A DNA stretch of 64,000 nt from Sphaerulina vaccinii (lineage: Eukaryota; Ascomycota; Dothideomycetes; Mycosphaerellales; Mycosphaerellaceae), in NCBI GenBank assembly GCA_022570795.1, contig JAKUDP010000009.1, positions 682,001 through 746,000 on the forward strand. The letters are read 5' to 3'. A model generated the notes under the pieces. That model had not been told where the DNA came from. It did not search any database and saw only the letters and a list, made by a program, of their open reading frames with translations. A program made the translations under genes and the position numbers. Positions 1 through 10,435 of the stretch are shown in pieces. Each line of letters opens with the position of its first letter. Position 1 is the stretch's first letter.

Positions 1-837
1 GGAATCGATGCATGTACTTTCCTTGGAAGAAGTTGGACTACCCGGAAGAAGTCGCAGGCGTCCACTCATTGAAGGTAGAGTCGAGAGAGTTTTGGAAGGG
101 GAAGGTCAATGGCATCAATACGCGTTTATGCTTTGAAGAGCGGACGTCGGCTCCTCTGCGTGTGCGAGCTCAAACGCGAATGCACGAGGCATTGGTTCTC
201 GAAGCAGTGAGCAAATTTGGCTGGGAACAGTGCATGCAGTCTAATGTTGTAGACCGATCAGACAAACTATAGCCATCTGGAAGGAGCGGTGTTGAAGGTT
301 GCCGCTCAGCTCAAGTATGGAAGCGTACGCAGGCTGTGAATGGACACAATGGCAACTTCTTTGCCCGCACCAGTACGAGAAGCATAGCCATACTTCGCCT
401 ATACCACGTGCTGGTTCGTGGCCAACTCTTCGACCTAGCCAGCAATAGAAGGTGTGTGTAGCCTAAAACCGATCTTCTGGTACTCTCGCCAATCCTTCCT
501 CGGTGGCAGAGCAGATCTGCAGTCGAAATTGCTGGAGAAGTCTTTAGAGTTCAGCTGGTTGATATTGGCGTGTGGAGACGCCACCAATTGTGATGTGATG
601 CGGAGGAGTTCATACGAACGTGTACGAGAAGAGCGAGACAATGACAAGAAGAAGTGGAGGTGGGAAAGTTGTGTTTATATAGCTGGCAGTCGATCTGCTG
701 CTGTGCGAACGCTCTTGCATTAACATCTTACCTCAACTAGACCTTGCAAAGTACAACACACTTCAGCCTCACGGACACTCTACCGAGCCAATCGTGGAGC
801 ATAATCGGACAACGTCAATAATCAACAATTCGACATC
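1..837. other. Gene-free 5' stretch
   Basis: I see no convincing gene before the small secreted peptide gene at 838. An 86-codon open frame at 12-272 has no recognisable motif and could be the last exon of a gene lying outside the window. The overlapping frames at 435-723 on both strands look like chance. The last 150 bp are probably the promoter and leader of the downstream peptide gene. Confidence 0.4.
674..682 (+). promoter_or_regulatory. TATA-like element upstream of the defensin-like gene
   Basis: The sequence TTTATATAG lies about 155 bp before the ATG at 838. It is followed by a pyrimidine/A-rich stretch suited to a 5' leader. The position fits a core promoter with a leader of about 100-120 nt. 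This is consensus matching only. Confidence 0.3.
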
Positions 838-1114
838 ATGCAGTTCCACAACCTCATCGCCGTGCTTATGGCATTCATCACTTTCGCAGCAGCAGCTCCT
901 GTCGAAGAGAGACAATTGAACGGCGCTCTACTTTGCCCACTGCTCGGAACACCACTATGTGGCGTGCAATGCCAACTTATCACTCAGACAAGTGGACAAT
1001 GTGCACCAAACGGGTACGGACCGATCGTGTTGAGCCGAGTCGAAGAGAGAATGTGCTGACAGTTCGATCAGGAAATGCTATTGCGCTGATGACAAGGGGA
1101 CGATCTTGAACTAG
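838..1114 (+). CDS. Secreted CS-alpha-beta defensin-like peptide (two exons)
   Basis: Exons 838-1013 and 1072-1114 encode 72 residues. The 58-bp intron has donor GTACGG, a GCTGAC branch site and a CAG acceptor. Reading through it gives a stop before the last two cysteines, so the unspliced frame hides the motif. Residues 1-20 are a hydrophobic signal peptide (cleavage near AAAA/PVEERQ). The mature part has six cysteines at 33, 41, 45, 55, 61 and 63, spaced C-x7-C-x3-C-x9-C-x5-C-x-C, with G-x-C at 53-55. This is the CxxxC / GxC / CxC signature of CS-alpha-beta defensins such as fungal plectasin-type peptides, which form three disulfides. Such peptides are usually antimicrobial and act outside the cell. 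Function here is inferred; it could equally be a small secreted effector. There is no dibasic KR site, so maturation may rely on signal peptidase alone. Confidence 0.72.
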
Positions 1115-1204
1115 AAGACGAATTGTATCGAAGAAGAGGCGGAGGCGTTGAACGATACCCATAAGCTGTACAAAGCGCTGTAGAGGCCAAACAGAATCTA
1201 TGCA

Positions 1205-3239
1205 CTATAACTGTGCCGCACCCACCCTCTTCTCCTTCCCTACCACATCCTCTTCACTCCCTTCACCCTCAGTCGTCTCCTCATAAGTCATAAACTCATC
1301 ATTATCGAGCTCCCTGTATTTCCACCAGAATATAACAGTCTGCACAGCAAGCGCAATAGCCGGAGCGCCCCAAATCCAAGTTAAATAAGGATCCTTAATC
1401 GCAGGACTAATGATCTCTGAAAGCGCTTTCGACAAAGCGGTCATAGCCAAGAAAATACTCATAACCAAAGCCTTCATCCCCGGAGGACTTCTCGCGTAGG
1501 CCAATTCATAAGCTGTAACGTTACAGAAACACTCTGACAGCGCTCCGAGAGCGTAGATGGGGACTTGGACCCACACTGATATAGGGCTGACGCCAGAGCC
1601 AGTTGTACATTCTGTTGCAGCATAGCCGCAAGGTGAGGTCTTGTAGATACGCCATTGGATTATAGCGCCGATGATTCCGGAGATTGTGGCGAGGCTGAAT
1701 CCGAAGGTTATACGCGATATGCGGCCGAATTTTATGTTTGCGCGGCGGAGAGCTGGATAGATTATGTAGTTGAGGATGGGGACGGCGACGATGATTGTTA
1801 GGGGGTTGAAGTTGTTCTATCACGCGAAAGTAAGCATATGACATTTGTTGGATTGGGACGGTGTGTCTTACGAGGAGATCGTTTGGTGCTCCATTTGTGG
1901 TGAGTGTGGAACCCATTGATGTTGATACCGAGCCTATGCCACCGTCGTTGAGGTTGTATATTGGGAAGTAGAGGAAGATCGCACAAGCCAGCATCGTGCG
2001 TCGCACATCGTCAACGTCCTTGTCGGTCCAGGAGATGGCCTTCCCACCGATGGCTGTGACGCCTTTCGCTGCGAGTACACTTGGTCGTGCGGCTTGCCAG
2101 AAGGTCTCATGTTTCCAGAACTGTCCTTTGGTCTGCTTCATTGATACAGTGACGATCTTCCAGACCTTGGTCAGCGCACTGCCGTCCGGAGGGTACTTGG
2201 TAAGCCTTGGATGTAGATACCAGAGCAAAGCTGGTAGTAAGAAGTAGATGATACCCGGCATGAGATATGCGAGCCAAAAGCCGACATACTTCTCGGAGTA
2301 ACTGGTGGCGATGGCGAAGAAGGCGCCGATATTGATAAAGCCGTAGAATATGAGCATGAGTCGCTGGACTGTCACTTCTGGGTCCACGACCACTCGTTCG
2401 CCAGAGGGAAGGACTCTGATGTATGGCTTCTGGTGGGTGTATTGATCGAGGATGGTGGGTGCGACGTTCGGCTTGAAGAGACCAGCTCCGATGGCCAACA
2501 GGAACAGGGAGATCAAGAATGGCGCGATGCCGTTGCCTGCTTGTAAGATCTTTGGTATAGCACCAACAATCATGATAACATGTGATACGCCGCAAATGAA
2601 GACACCTGGGCAACGTTAGATGTGGATTGAAGCTGGGCTGGGCGGCGATCATACCTATGAGAATGGTCTTGAACCTCCCGAGCTTCGTATCGGCAAGGTA
2701 GCCACCATAGATTGGAATGAGATATCTGTGCTCGTCAGTTGAGAAGCAGCTATGCTAGCATAAAGTGGCACTCACGCCAGAAACGAGAACAGCAACACGA
2801 AAGCGTTACTAAACTGCAGGCCCTTTCCCAAAGCCCCAGCAGTCTGATTCGGACTGCCAACAGCACCAGCTCCATTGCCTCCTTCAGGCAGCGGGAACTG
2901 CATGAAGTTGGAGAAGACAGTCTGTACACCATAGTAGCTGGCACGTTCTGCTAGTTCAACAATGCAAAGAAGCCAAGCTGTGCCGGGAATGGAGTCTGCG
3001 ATCTTTCTCAAGTTCTTGGATTCGTCCTCGGTAGGTGCTGGATAGTCTTCGCTTTCGATGATAGAGGCAGAACGTGCTCCTACAGACTCGATGTCTAGCC
3101 GTGCTTCCTTGCCGTGATAGGACTCATCTTCGAGAGCATAGGTCGTGTTGCCATGTGGATTGTTGAAAGCGTTTGGGACGTTGGTAGTGATCCGGTCGTT
3201 GCCGACCTCTGGGCCTGCCTGAGGTGCTGTGCTGTTCAT
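1205..3239 (-). CDS. Proton-coupled oligopeptide transporter, POT/PTR2 family
   Basis: Four exons on the minus strand (2776-3239, 2655-2725, 1872-2605, 1205-1816) join in frame to 626 residues. Introns are 49-55 bp with GTGAGT, GTATGA and GTAAGA donors. The family imports di- and tripeptides with protons across the plasma membrane. Evidence includes a cytoplasmic N-terminus of about 90 residues, then the POT signature around ELAERASYYG, the IPIYGGYLADTKLGRFKTI loop typical of the family, and about 12 hydrophobic segments ending in a charged acidic tail. Length matches yeast Ptr2-type proteins (about 600 residues). The start at 3239 is the first ATG of a long acidic N-terminal frame. A close paralogue transporting nitrate or other substrates cannot be excluded. 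Confidence 0.9.
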
Positions 3240-5910
3240 CAGTACTGATCTTGCTCAGCTCACATCGAGCAATCTACGTACACATCCTTGAGGCTCTTGA
3301 AAAGGTATCAGCGAGGGTGAGCTACAGACACGTAGTGAAGTGCGCTTCTTCTGCTTATAAGGTATCAATAGTGGTTCGGGCGACCTAGCCTGATCTATGC
3401 TTCGCGATGCAACCATGGCTCGCATGCCTCCGATGGCCATTGACGAATTGCAACTCAACTTGTTGTCAACCGAAGGAGATCATGGAGTACTGCCATGTGG
3501 CAAATGCTTGCCAGACTGGGCCACGCGAGCCGTACTGGCTGCGTCTCATAGCAGCATGCTTCATGGCCTTGCTAGTACAAGTCGGCGTATGCACCGAAGC
3601 ATTCAGAAATGCCTATCGTCCGGACAGGAAGCCTTTGCCACGACCGACCAAATGTGTGTTGGGCGGTCAAGTCTCCTGATGTAGCAATCGTAGTAGGCTC
3701 AATGTCAGTCAAGCGGGCCTGGTGGGCCTTACAAGCATCGCAAGAACTAGCATGGCGTGCTTATCTTCTACGATGGCGATAAGATCGCTCGTGGCCGTTA
3801 ATCTTGGCATTCGGGTCTGCTTCTTCTAGTAAGGATGAGTGACACATGTTGCTCGATATATGTCGAATGGTAGCATGGGATGGCCTCGCATTTCCGGGCC
3901 TTTTCCATTGCGTGCTTGTAATGTGAGATTGAAATTCGCTCTGTCGGACCTTGCCATTGTGCTTCTTCCGTGGCTGTATCTCGAGCGCGCCTAGATGAGG
4001 CTTGCGTAGACTCTCCACATCAGCGATATAGTGGTCGCGTCCACTGCTTCGGAGTTGGTGATAGCAGGGTGGAGGAAGGGGAGAGCTTCAAGATAGGGCA
4101 AAGTTCGTTAAGAAGCCGATGTACCGAAAACCTTCCACGGGCTGCAGAGTGGTCCCAGCGGAACTTGGCCAAGCTCGATTCGCACATGCTTGGTGAATGG
4201 TGAATGGTCCTGGGAGCATCTTCATCAAGCTTCTAGTATACTCTGAGTCCCTCGATGCGCACACAGAGTCCTGTACGACGGCAGTACTGTACTGTAATGC
4301 TGATCCCGATTCCCGAGCGAACCCACATCATGTGCCATATCTATTCGTGAGAACCGGGACACGATCTGAAGTATGAGCTGAGGAGTATCTCGAGTATATT
4401 CCTAGCCTACGAGCAGCTATGGCAACGAGTCCCGTCTCCAGCCAGCGAGGGCGTTCTCGATCTTTCAGGCTTAGCAGGCCCGATCAGAGATTCTGGGCGA
4501 TGGAACTCTGGAAGAGGACTATGATGGCTTCTTGCGTGCGCGAGACTGACAGTTTCGAGTGTTGCATGTTGCATGAGGGATGCGAGAGTGAGAAGAGAAA
4601 GAAATGAGGTCGCGGTCAATAGCGTGGAAGGAACCGGACATCGGAGCTCGCTTGCCATGCCATGCCATGCGAAGGACTTGGGAAGGAGCGTTCCTCTATC
4701 GCGGTCGGTGAAGAAAGGGATCGGGAGGCATCTTTGCGATGTTTCTGGTATTGGGTGTGGAAGAGAGTAGATGTCGCGGTTGGAGAAGCAAGCTGTAGTC
4801 GACGCCGAACTCGCGCAGCAAAAGGGCAAGAAGCGCAAAAGAGACTACACAGGACCCGATCAACTTCCCAATCAGGACGACGAATGTACCAGAAGAGAGA
4901 GAGACTGCTGTAGTAGAAGAGGAGTGCCTGAACGTTTGGAGAGCCGGACTGATCAGACCAACAGCAGCATTCTGGCAGAGCAGCGACAGTGCTGTGGCAG
5001 AGCTATGGCAGATCCAAAGTATGGGATGTGCTCTCCGGTTTCGACGACGATCTTGCATATCGAGGTCTCTCTTGCAAGGCCTGTGTGATGAGCAAATGAA
5101 AAGAGTCTCTTGTTCGTGAGCCTACGCTGCATATGCTGCGTTCCTGCAATTCGCTCGCTGTACTCTCAGCTGCTGTCCTACCGCCGATTCTCGGACGATC
5201 TGGAGAGGTGCTGCCGCGGAGACTGGTCGAACGATGGAAGAGACGAAGAGGTGTGTCATGTCATCGTGGCAATGAGCGGGTGTCCTTTCCAAGTCGAAGA
5301 TAATCCTACGAGCTGGAATATTGTTTCCTGCGACCCCTCGGTCATCAGCAAAGGACAGGGATGTCGTACTCGTGAGCTTACGCTGCATGTGCTGAGATCC
5401 TACCTCTTGCCCAACTATCTTCTCTGCTACTGGTCTAACATCGATTTTCGGGTGATCTGGAGAGGCACCACCGCAGGCCTTTATCGAGTGGCGGAAGAGA
5501 GGGAGCGGTGTGCGATTTTATCGTACTGATGAGAGTGAGAGTGATACGAGCTGACGCGGTAAGTGGTTTCATTCATCAAGGGGTATCGCTGGAAGTCGCA
5601 AGCCCAGCACATTCTTTCGCGCCTCTTACTCCATGCCCATGCTCATTCTTCTGCCCGGCGAAGCGCTGAGTGACGCGAAGCATCGTGCCCTCTCTTCACC
5701 GATCACATCTCTGTTGCCTCGTCGATGTCGGGTTGATACCACATTTGATGAATTGGCGGCGTGGTGGTGGTCGTGTTGCGGAGAGGTCGCAGCATTCTGT
5801 TGTATGTCATGTCGAATCTGGGTTATGGTTAGCTTGGACTACTGACTCTAGATACTGCGGACTTACTGCAGGGCCCATCTCGATACAGTCCCACCTTCCC
5901 GAAGGTTCGA
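3240..5910. other. Long stretch without a supported gene; contains a diverged 256-bp tandem duplication
   Basis: Many short overlapping frames exist here on both strands, but none has a recognisable domain, signal peptide or convincing splice chain. The most protein-like is a plus-strand frame from 4771 with a Lys/Arg-rich beginning (KGKKRKRDY). It shifts frame after about 40 residues and looks decayed. The 5115-5530 part carries two diverged copies of one sequence (see the repeat entry). The first 200 bp upstream of 3239 are the presumed promoter of the peptide transporter. Confidence 0.4.
5115..5530. repeat. Diverged direct duplication, period about 256 bp
   Basis: Sequence beginning CGTGAGCCTACGCTGCAT at 5115 recurs as CGTGAGCTTACGCTGCAT at 5371. 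The similarity continues for about 150 bp through a shared GATCTGGAGAGG block and a GGAAGAG block. By eye roughly 70% of bases agree. A third, weaker copy may lie near 5640-5810. Neither copy is clearly coding. Confidence 0.5.
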
Positions 5911-6318
5911 TCAGCATCCCGGCATGATCTTGGTGGCCTCTCCTCCAGCAGCGGCGCGACCATTTCGGACAGCGACCTGGTTGAACAGAGCTGTGAAACT
6001 CTTCGGCTGCATGCCCATTGACTCTCCAACGTACTTGAATGCGCGATTGATGCGAGCAAGAATGCCGAGCGGAGTCAGGACATTTCCGTGGGCGGAGCGG
6101 ACCAATGCGAGCACTTCCTCTGGCTCGTTCTTTGCCAGCAGCTGGAGGAGCTTCTCGTTGGTGATGTCTGCTGAATCTCCACCCAGGATCACGCCGTCAA
6201 GTAGACCAGTCTCAAAGGCTTTTCTTTGGCGGTCTTGTGGTAGGGAGTGAAGCCACCGCCGTTGCTCGAATCGGGACTGCCGTAGAATCGCGAAAGATGC
6301 CATCGTCGATGGTGCCAT
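5911..6318 (-). CDS. Paralogue of the 8698-9282 family protein, probably decaying
   Basis: The frame from 5911 to about 6215 is clearly homologous to the protein at 8698-9282. Shared blocks include KAFETGLLDGVILGG versus KSFETGDLDGTIFGG, KLLQLLAKNEPEEV versus KLLQLLAKYETKDV, and AVRNGR versus ARENGR. The expected N-terminus (starting MASNWSTPR at the ATG at 6370, then DIGANGTIDDG) lies in a different frame and stops just before the conserved core. Joining the two needs a frameshift or an intron I cannot place. The 135-residue open frame listed here uses a later ATG. The family is unknown to me; no catalytic motif is visible. It may be a functional spliced gene, but a degenerating duplicate is more likely. 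Confidence 0.5.
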   Translation of the reverse strand: MAPSTMASFAILRQSRFEQRRWLHSLPQDRQRKAFETGLLDGVILGGDSADITNEKLLQLLAKNEPEEVLALVRSAHGNVLTPLGILARINRAFKYVGESMGMQPKSFTALFNQVAVRNGRAAAGGEATKIMPGC

Positions 6319-6489
6319 TGGCGCCGATGTCGATGGTGGCTGCGCGAGGGGTGCTCCAATTGCTGGCCATGTTGTCGCGCAGGTTGCGTAAAGTGAGCTG
6401 TTGGCGTAGTCAGCAGTGCCGCAACAAGAGAGGCGACGGAACGCTTACGGGAATGAGAAGTGTTTGGCGTATCGTGTTGTGAAGAGCTC

Positions 6490-6678
6490 TCAATTTGCAA
6501 GGTTGTGGTTGAGCTTATGTCGAAGAGTGTCATTCGGTGGTGTTGTTTGTGGCAGACTGGCAGGGCAGAACGTCGCTTTCTCAGGAGAGAAGCTTGGCGT
6601 CCCATCTATGCTTCCGAGAGTGCCGTTGACTCCAATGTCGGCGGAGTCGGGATAGGTGGTGGCAGGGTTGCTACCCAT
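6490..6678 (-). pseudogene. Third N-terminal fragment of the same small family
   Basis: The minus-strand frame from the ATG at 6678 begins MGSNPATTYPDS followed by DIGVNGTLGSIDG. It resembles the N-terminus that starts at 6370 (MASNWSTPR, then DIGANGTIDDG). Similarity ends after about 30 residues, and no homologue of the conserved FETG/KLLQLLAK core follows. This looks like a truncated tandem copy about 300 bp upstream of the paralogue at 5911-6370. Confidence 0.4.
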
Positions 6679-6799
6679 TGTGATGAGTAGGCGGAAAGCT
6701 GTCTTGAGAGGGCGGCGTAGCTGTAAGGGCGAATCGCGTATGTCAATGGCGGTGCGCAGGTCGTCGAGATTGTCCCGCAGCGCGCTGCGGGTGTTCAAG

Positions 6800-7714
6800 G
6801 CTCGCAGGCATAGCCACAGAATGGGCCGTCTAGTCTTACGAGGGCATGATTATGAGCGTCGAGCACGAGCGAGCCCAGCGCCAGGTTGAGCATATATGAT
6901 ATGTGATGCAGCGGATATGTATAGATCAGTCACACTGTGGACTGTGGCAGAACGAGTGGAAGAGAATCCAGAGGAAGGATGATATGTGAGTGCACGCTGT
7001 CTCTTTGTTTGCTTCTATGGTCTGCATTGTCTGAAGTACAAAGGATATCTAAGCTGACATCCACAGTACCAGCACTTTGGCAGACCCAGGAAGCTCAGTC
7101 GCTACTGGGTGGTGATCTCGCAAGATCACCTGCTACCTTTGAGACCTTGGTGCTGTAGACGGTGCTGCATTAGTGGAGCGTCACGGACACGTTGATGGGA
7201 CAGGAACGAATGAGAGTATGGTTCAAGGTATGTGAAGTTTCATTGCTGTTAGATACCTCAAACTCAAAGGCTCTTTCCCTCCGCATACTATGCTGCATCT
7301 CTGTTGATGCTTCATATCCCCAGACCGCAGTGTGTGCAGTTCCATGGTCGTGCTGGCGATGGCAGTGTTGTCCGACATCCTCGCTGCCGGTCCAGGTCAG
7401 GAAGCTCTTCATCGGCCGAGGTTGCAAGCCACACCATCGAAAGGCAGGACGTTTACTGATTCGCCACGAGACCATACGCACTTCCTTCACTGCTCGAGGT
7501 ACACGGCCTAGCATCAGGGATCGAGAGACTCCTTCTTACGTATGCCTGGCCTATTCACTCCAGCTTTCTCTCCATTGCGGCCTGCCATGAGCAATTCAGC
7601 TCGTCTTGAGTTGTGGGTCCATGGTGTTGTCATTGGTGGCGGAGTTGCTTGAATTGTGCTGATGTGAGCTGTAGGATGATCAGTTCGCGGAAACATTCAT
7701 CAGCATATACAGGG
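6800..7714. other. Gene-free stretch between decaying copies
   Basis: No open frame here shows a domain, signal peptide or intron consistent with a gene. A minus-strand frame at 7514-7696 contains MTTPWTHNSR, which weakly recalls the N-terminus of the neighbouring duplicated family, but the match is too short to call. Confidence 0.35.
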
Positions 7715-8330
7715 ACTTACCATTTGAGTCTTCTTAACAACTGGAGATACCAAAGGCGAGGTCCTCCATCCCATGGCTGTCTCTGACGACACACCTCCGC
7801 CCCTCCTTGGCCTGGTCGTTGTCAAGGCTCCACGGTCAACTTCATATCTGCTGGAGATTGTGGGAGTAAAGTTCTCAGGTCCGCTGCTGAGTCTGACGCT
7901 ATGCCTCCACCTCTTCCTGGTCTGATTGTTGTCCTGGCTGCGCAATCGCGTTCATTCCAGCGGCGATACCAATTGTGGATTCCTCCAGCCCAATGCCGAC
8001 TCTGGTTGAATGTCTACTCCCACTCCTTGGTCTGAATGTTGTCCTGGCTGCGCAATCGCGTTCGTTTCTGCGGAGATGCCAGAGGGGTGTATGTCTCTCT
8101 GATTCGATGGATGCTCTCTGAGAGCGTTGTCTCAATCCACTCCTTGGCTGATTGTTGTTCTGGCTCCAAGGTCGAACTGGCTCCGCTAAAGATGCTGAAA
8201 GTGTAGTCCTCTGGTCCGGCGATGACTCTGAAGGCTTGTCCTTTCCTCTCCTTGATATGGTGGTTGTCCTTACTCCGCAGTCGACTCCATTCCTGCTGAG
8301 ATACGACCAAGTGACTCTGCTTGTCTTGGC
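7715..8330 (-). repeat. Degenerate tandem repeat, unit about 110 bp (36-38 codons)
   Basis: At least five units are marked by a TTGTTGTCCTGGCT-like landmark at about 7815, 7924, 8034, 8150 and 8260, so spacing is 109, 110, 116 and 110 bp. Units two and three share the block CTGGCTGCGCAATCGCGTTC exactly. Read on the minus strand each unit gives a related peptide, with motifs such as LRSQDNIQTKEW, RSKDNHHIKERKG, SGPENFTP and AGPEDYTF. Unit lengths are mostly not multiples of three, so the reading frame changes from unit to unit. This suggests a former repeat-rich protein gene that has lost its frame, or a non-coding satellite-like array. I do not recognise the family. Confidence 0.6.
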
Positions 8331-8697
8331 TTCACTGCATTGGTGCACAGCTACTAAGTCCATCCTTTCGAAGGCCTCCGCCCCCAAGCTCGAAAGCTCA
8401 AGAGGCGATGGCCCCCGAAGGAGCCCCGCTGAAAGGGTGCTTGTGACCGGACACGATCGAAAATCGTTCAGCGCCGTTGTAGGGTTATGAAGGCTCCCGA
8501 TCAACAGATCGAGAGATCACCCTTGTCACTATAATCCAGCCTTCTTCTCTGGATCCCCGTCCTGGGGTGGGAGCTGTTGCGCGAGTTTGCTCATCGTCTT
8601 GTCACTTGTCTTGCGGGTCGAATATCGTACCCGTTCTCCGCAGCAGGAAGGCGGAAAAGGAGGAGGGAGGGAGGGAGGGAAGGAGGAGAGGGAGCGC

Positions 8698-9282
8698 TCA
8701 CTTCTCGTCGACCAGGTCGAGCAAGATGTCTCGCATCTCTCCCACACCGGCATCGCGCATTCGGAATCTAGCTGCGGCTGCCTGGATCCCTCGCTCAGCC
8801 GGAGACACACGGTAGTCCGTCGACTCACTGCGGCCGTTCTCACGAGCGACGACATTGAACTCGGCTCTCAGCGCGTTGACGCTGATGCCTCGGGCCTCCG
8901 CCGCCCAGTTGAACGCCGCAGTGACGCGCGTGCTCAGACCGGCCGTCTTCATGACTTCGAAGTCATCTCGAGATCCGGCGCGGTGGCTGGCCACGAGCAT
9001 GTCGAGAACGTCCTTGGTCTCGTACTTGGCTAGAAGCTGGAGAAGCTTCGCCTCCACAACGTGAGCGATATTACCGCCGAAGATGGTGCCATCCAGATCT
9101 CCAGTCTCGAATGACTTATTCGACGGCGTCAGGTGTCCAGTGCGGATGCCCTGGTTGGCGGCGGCCTGGGCGGGATCCTGCACGAAAGGCACCTTCACCC
9201 ACTGCGCCTTATCGCTGATGTGGTTGCGGATGGTGATGTTCTCCACCTCACCCTGACCATTGGTCGCCGGGAATGCGGACAT
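8698..9282 (-). CDS. Conserved hypothetical protein, 194 residues
   Basis: A single-exon frame from the ATG at 9282 to TGA at 8698 gives 194 residues, starting MSAFPATNGQGEVENITIRN. It is the intact member of the family also found at 5911-6370. The conserved core holds FETGDLDGTIFGG (about residues 60-72) and KLLQLLAKYETKDVLDML, then a region rich in Ala and charged residues ending ILLDLVDEK. No signal peptide, membrane segment or catalytic motif is visible, so it is probably cytosolic or nuclear. The longer open frame upstream of 9282 is dominated by low-complexity Ser/Pro/His and is probably the leader. I do not recognise the family. Confidence 0.65.
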   Translation of the reverse strand: MSAFPATNGQGEVENITIRNHISDKAQWVKVPFVQDPAQAAANQGIRTGHLTPSNKSFETGDLDGTIFGGNIAHVVEAKLLQLLAKYETKDVLDMLVASHRAGSRDDFEVMKTAGLSTRVTAAFNWAAEARGISVNALRAEFNVVARENGRSESTDYRVSPAERGIQAAAARFRMRDAGVGEMRDILLDLVDEK

Positions 9283-9649
9283 GGTGGTGGTGCGAGCGGG
9301 AGAGGGAGGGTGTCTCTGAGATCTGGGCGCTGGCGGCTCCTGATCTGGGCGGAGCTGTGGTGGCGCGGTGTGTGGTGAGGACAGTGAGAGCGGTGGGATG
9401 CAGACAAGAGGTGAGTTGTTCTTGTGTGCGTGTTTCCGTTGTTGTGCGACTTTCGAAATTCGAGCAGGCTGTGAGGGCGTTTCCAGGCTGGATAATTCAC
9501 TGGCTCCACAACAACTCTCCCTCCTCCAGATCAGAATCATCAGGGCAACAGGGCTGTCAGCTTCGGTCAACATCCTCGACATCCGCACGCGCATCCTCTC
9601 TCGCATACCATTACCCTTTGCCACCTCAAACAGCTCTCTCTTGAGCACC

Positions 9650-10435
9650 ATGGCAATGGCGACTCAACAGAACGACAGCCGGCTGTTGGCACTCTCTGCA
9701 GAGCTGCGCAACGAGATATATGGCCACGTCTTCCTCATCAAGAACGGCCAGCGCACCACCGAGCTCCATCTGCACCCGCACAAGCGCCGCATACATGACA
9801 GCAGCTCTACCAACAAGTACGAGTCCGTGGACCTCGCGCTCCTCGCCACATGCCGTCTCGTCCACAACGAAGCTGTCGGTCTCTGTTATGCCATCAACAC
9901 CATTGGCGTGGACCGCAACAAGATCCTGCCGCTGGTGTCAAAGCTAGGAACTCCTCGCCTGTCCAACATCAGGTCGCTCAGAGTCCATGTCGAGAAGCCA
10001 GACAACATGATTTTGACGTGCAGAGTGGTCCGCAAGTTCATGCCAGCAGTCAAGACTCTGGACGTCGTTTTCGATCATGGCTACAATCCAGCCTATTACT
10101 TCGCCTGGGAACAATTTCGTGCTTCGCAGATCTACACTGCCTTCCTCCGCGCTGATACGGAGGTCATCGAGAACGAGATTGCGCAGCTCAAATCGGTCGA
10201 GACGCTCAAGTTTAGTTTCGCCGATCTGCCGTACACGCTGAGCTCAGAGCATAGCAGTGGCGCTGGGTTCAGATTCATGATGCAGATGCGGAGGAGCGAC
10301 GATGAGAAAGCCGTTTCCAAGATCGAGGTGGTGAGGGTGATCTTGAATTCTTTGTTGCCATTGAACAAAGCGAAGGAGACGAAGGCTCTCCTCACCAAGG
10401 ACGGCGGGGACGAGCAGAAAACGAACAAAGACTAA
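9650..10435 (+). CDS. F-box/2EXR-like fungal family protein of unknown function
   Basis: A single exon of 261 residues. The N-terminus (SRLLALSAELRNEIYGHVF, about residues 9-27) matches the degenerate F-box-like L-x-L-P-x-E-L-R-N-x-I-Y motif that opens a very large family of Dothideomycete proteins. It is followed by the usual LLATCRLVHNEAVGLCYAIN block. In that family the N-terminus is thought to act as a protein-interaction module; substrates are unknown. The ATG at 9650 was chosen because it immediately precedes this motif, while the open frame extends upstream without conserved features. The tail is Lys-rich. It faces the minus-strand gene at 8698-9282 head to head, with about 370 bp between starts. 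Confidence 0.75.
   Translation: MAMATQQNDSRLLALSAELRNEIYGHVFLIKNGQRTTELHLHPHKRRIHDSSSTNKYESVDLALLATCRLVHNEAVGLCYAINTIGVDRNKILPLVSKLGTPRLSNIRSLRVHVEKPDNMILTCRVVRKFMPAVKTLDVVFDHGYNPAYYFAWEQFRASQIYTAFLRADTEVIENEIAQLKSVETLKFSFADLPYTLSSEHSSGAGFRFMMQMRRSDDEKAVSKIEVVRVILNSLLPLNKAKETKALLTKDGGDEQKTNKD

Noticed and set aside
12..272. 86-codon plus-strand open frame at the window start
   Set aside because: It has no motif, signal or splice support. It could be a terminal exon of an outside gene, but nothing in the window proves it.
8587..9033. Plus-strand frame opposite the 8698-9282 gene
   Set aside because: It is the antisense shadow of a frame that has a clear paralogue; its content is low-complexity Gly/Arg from a purine-rich run.
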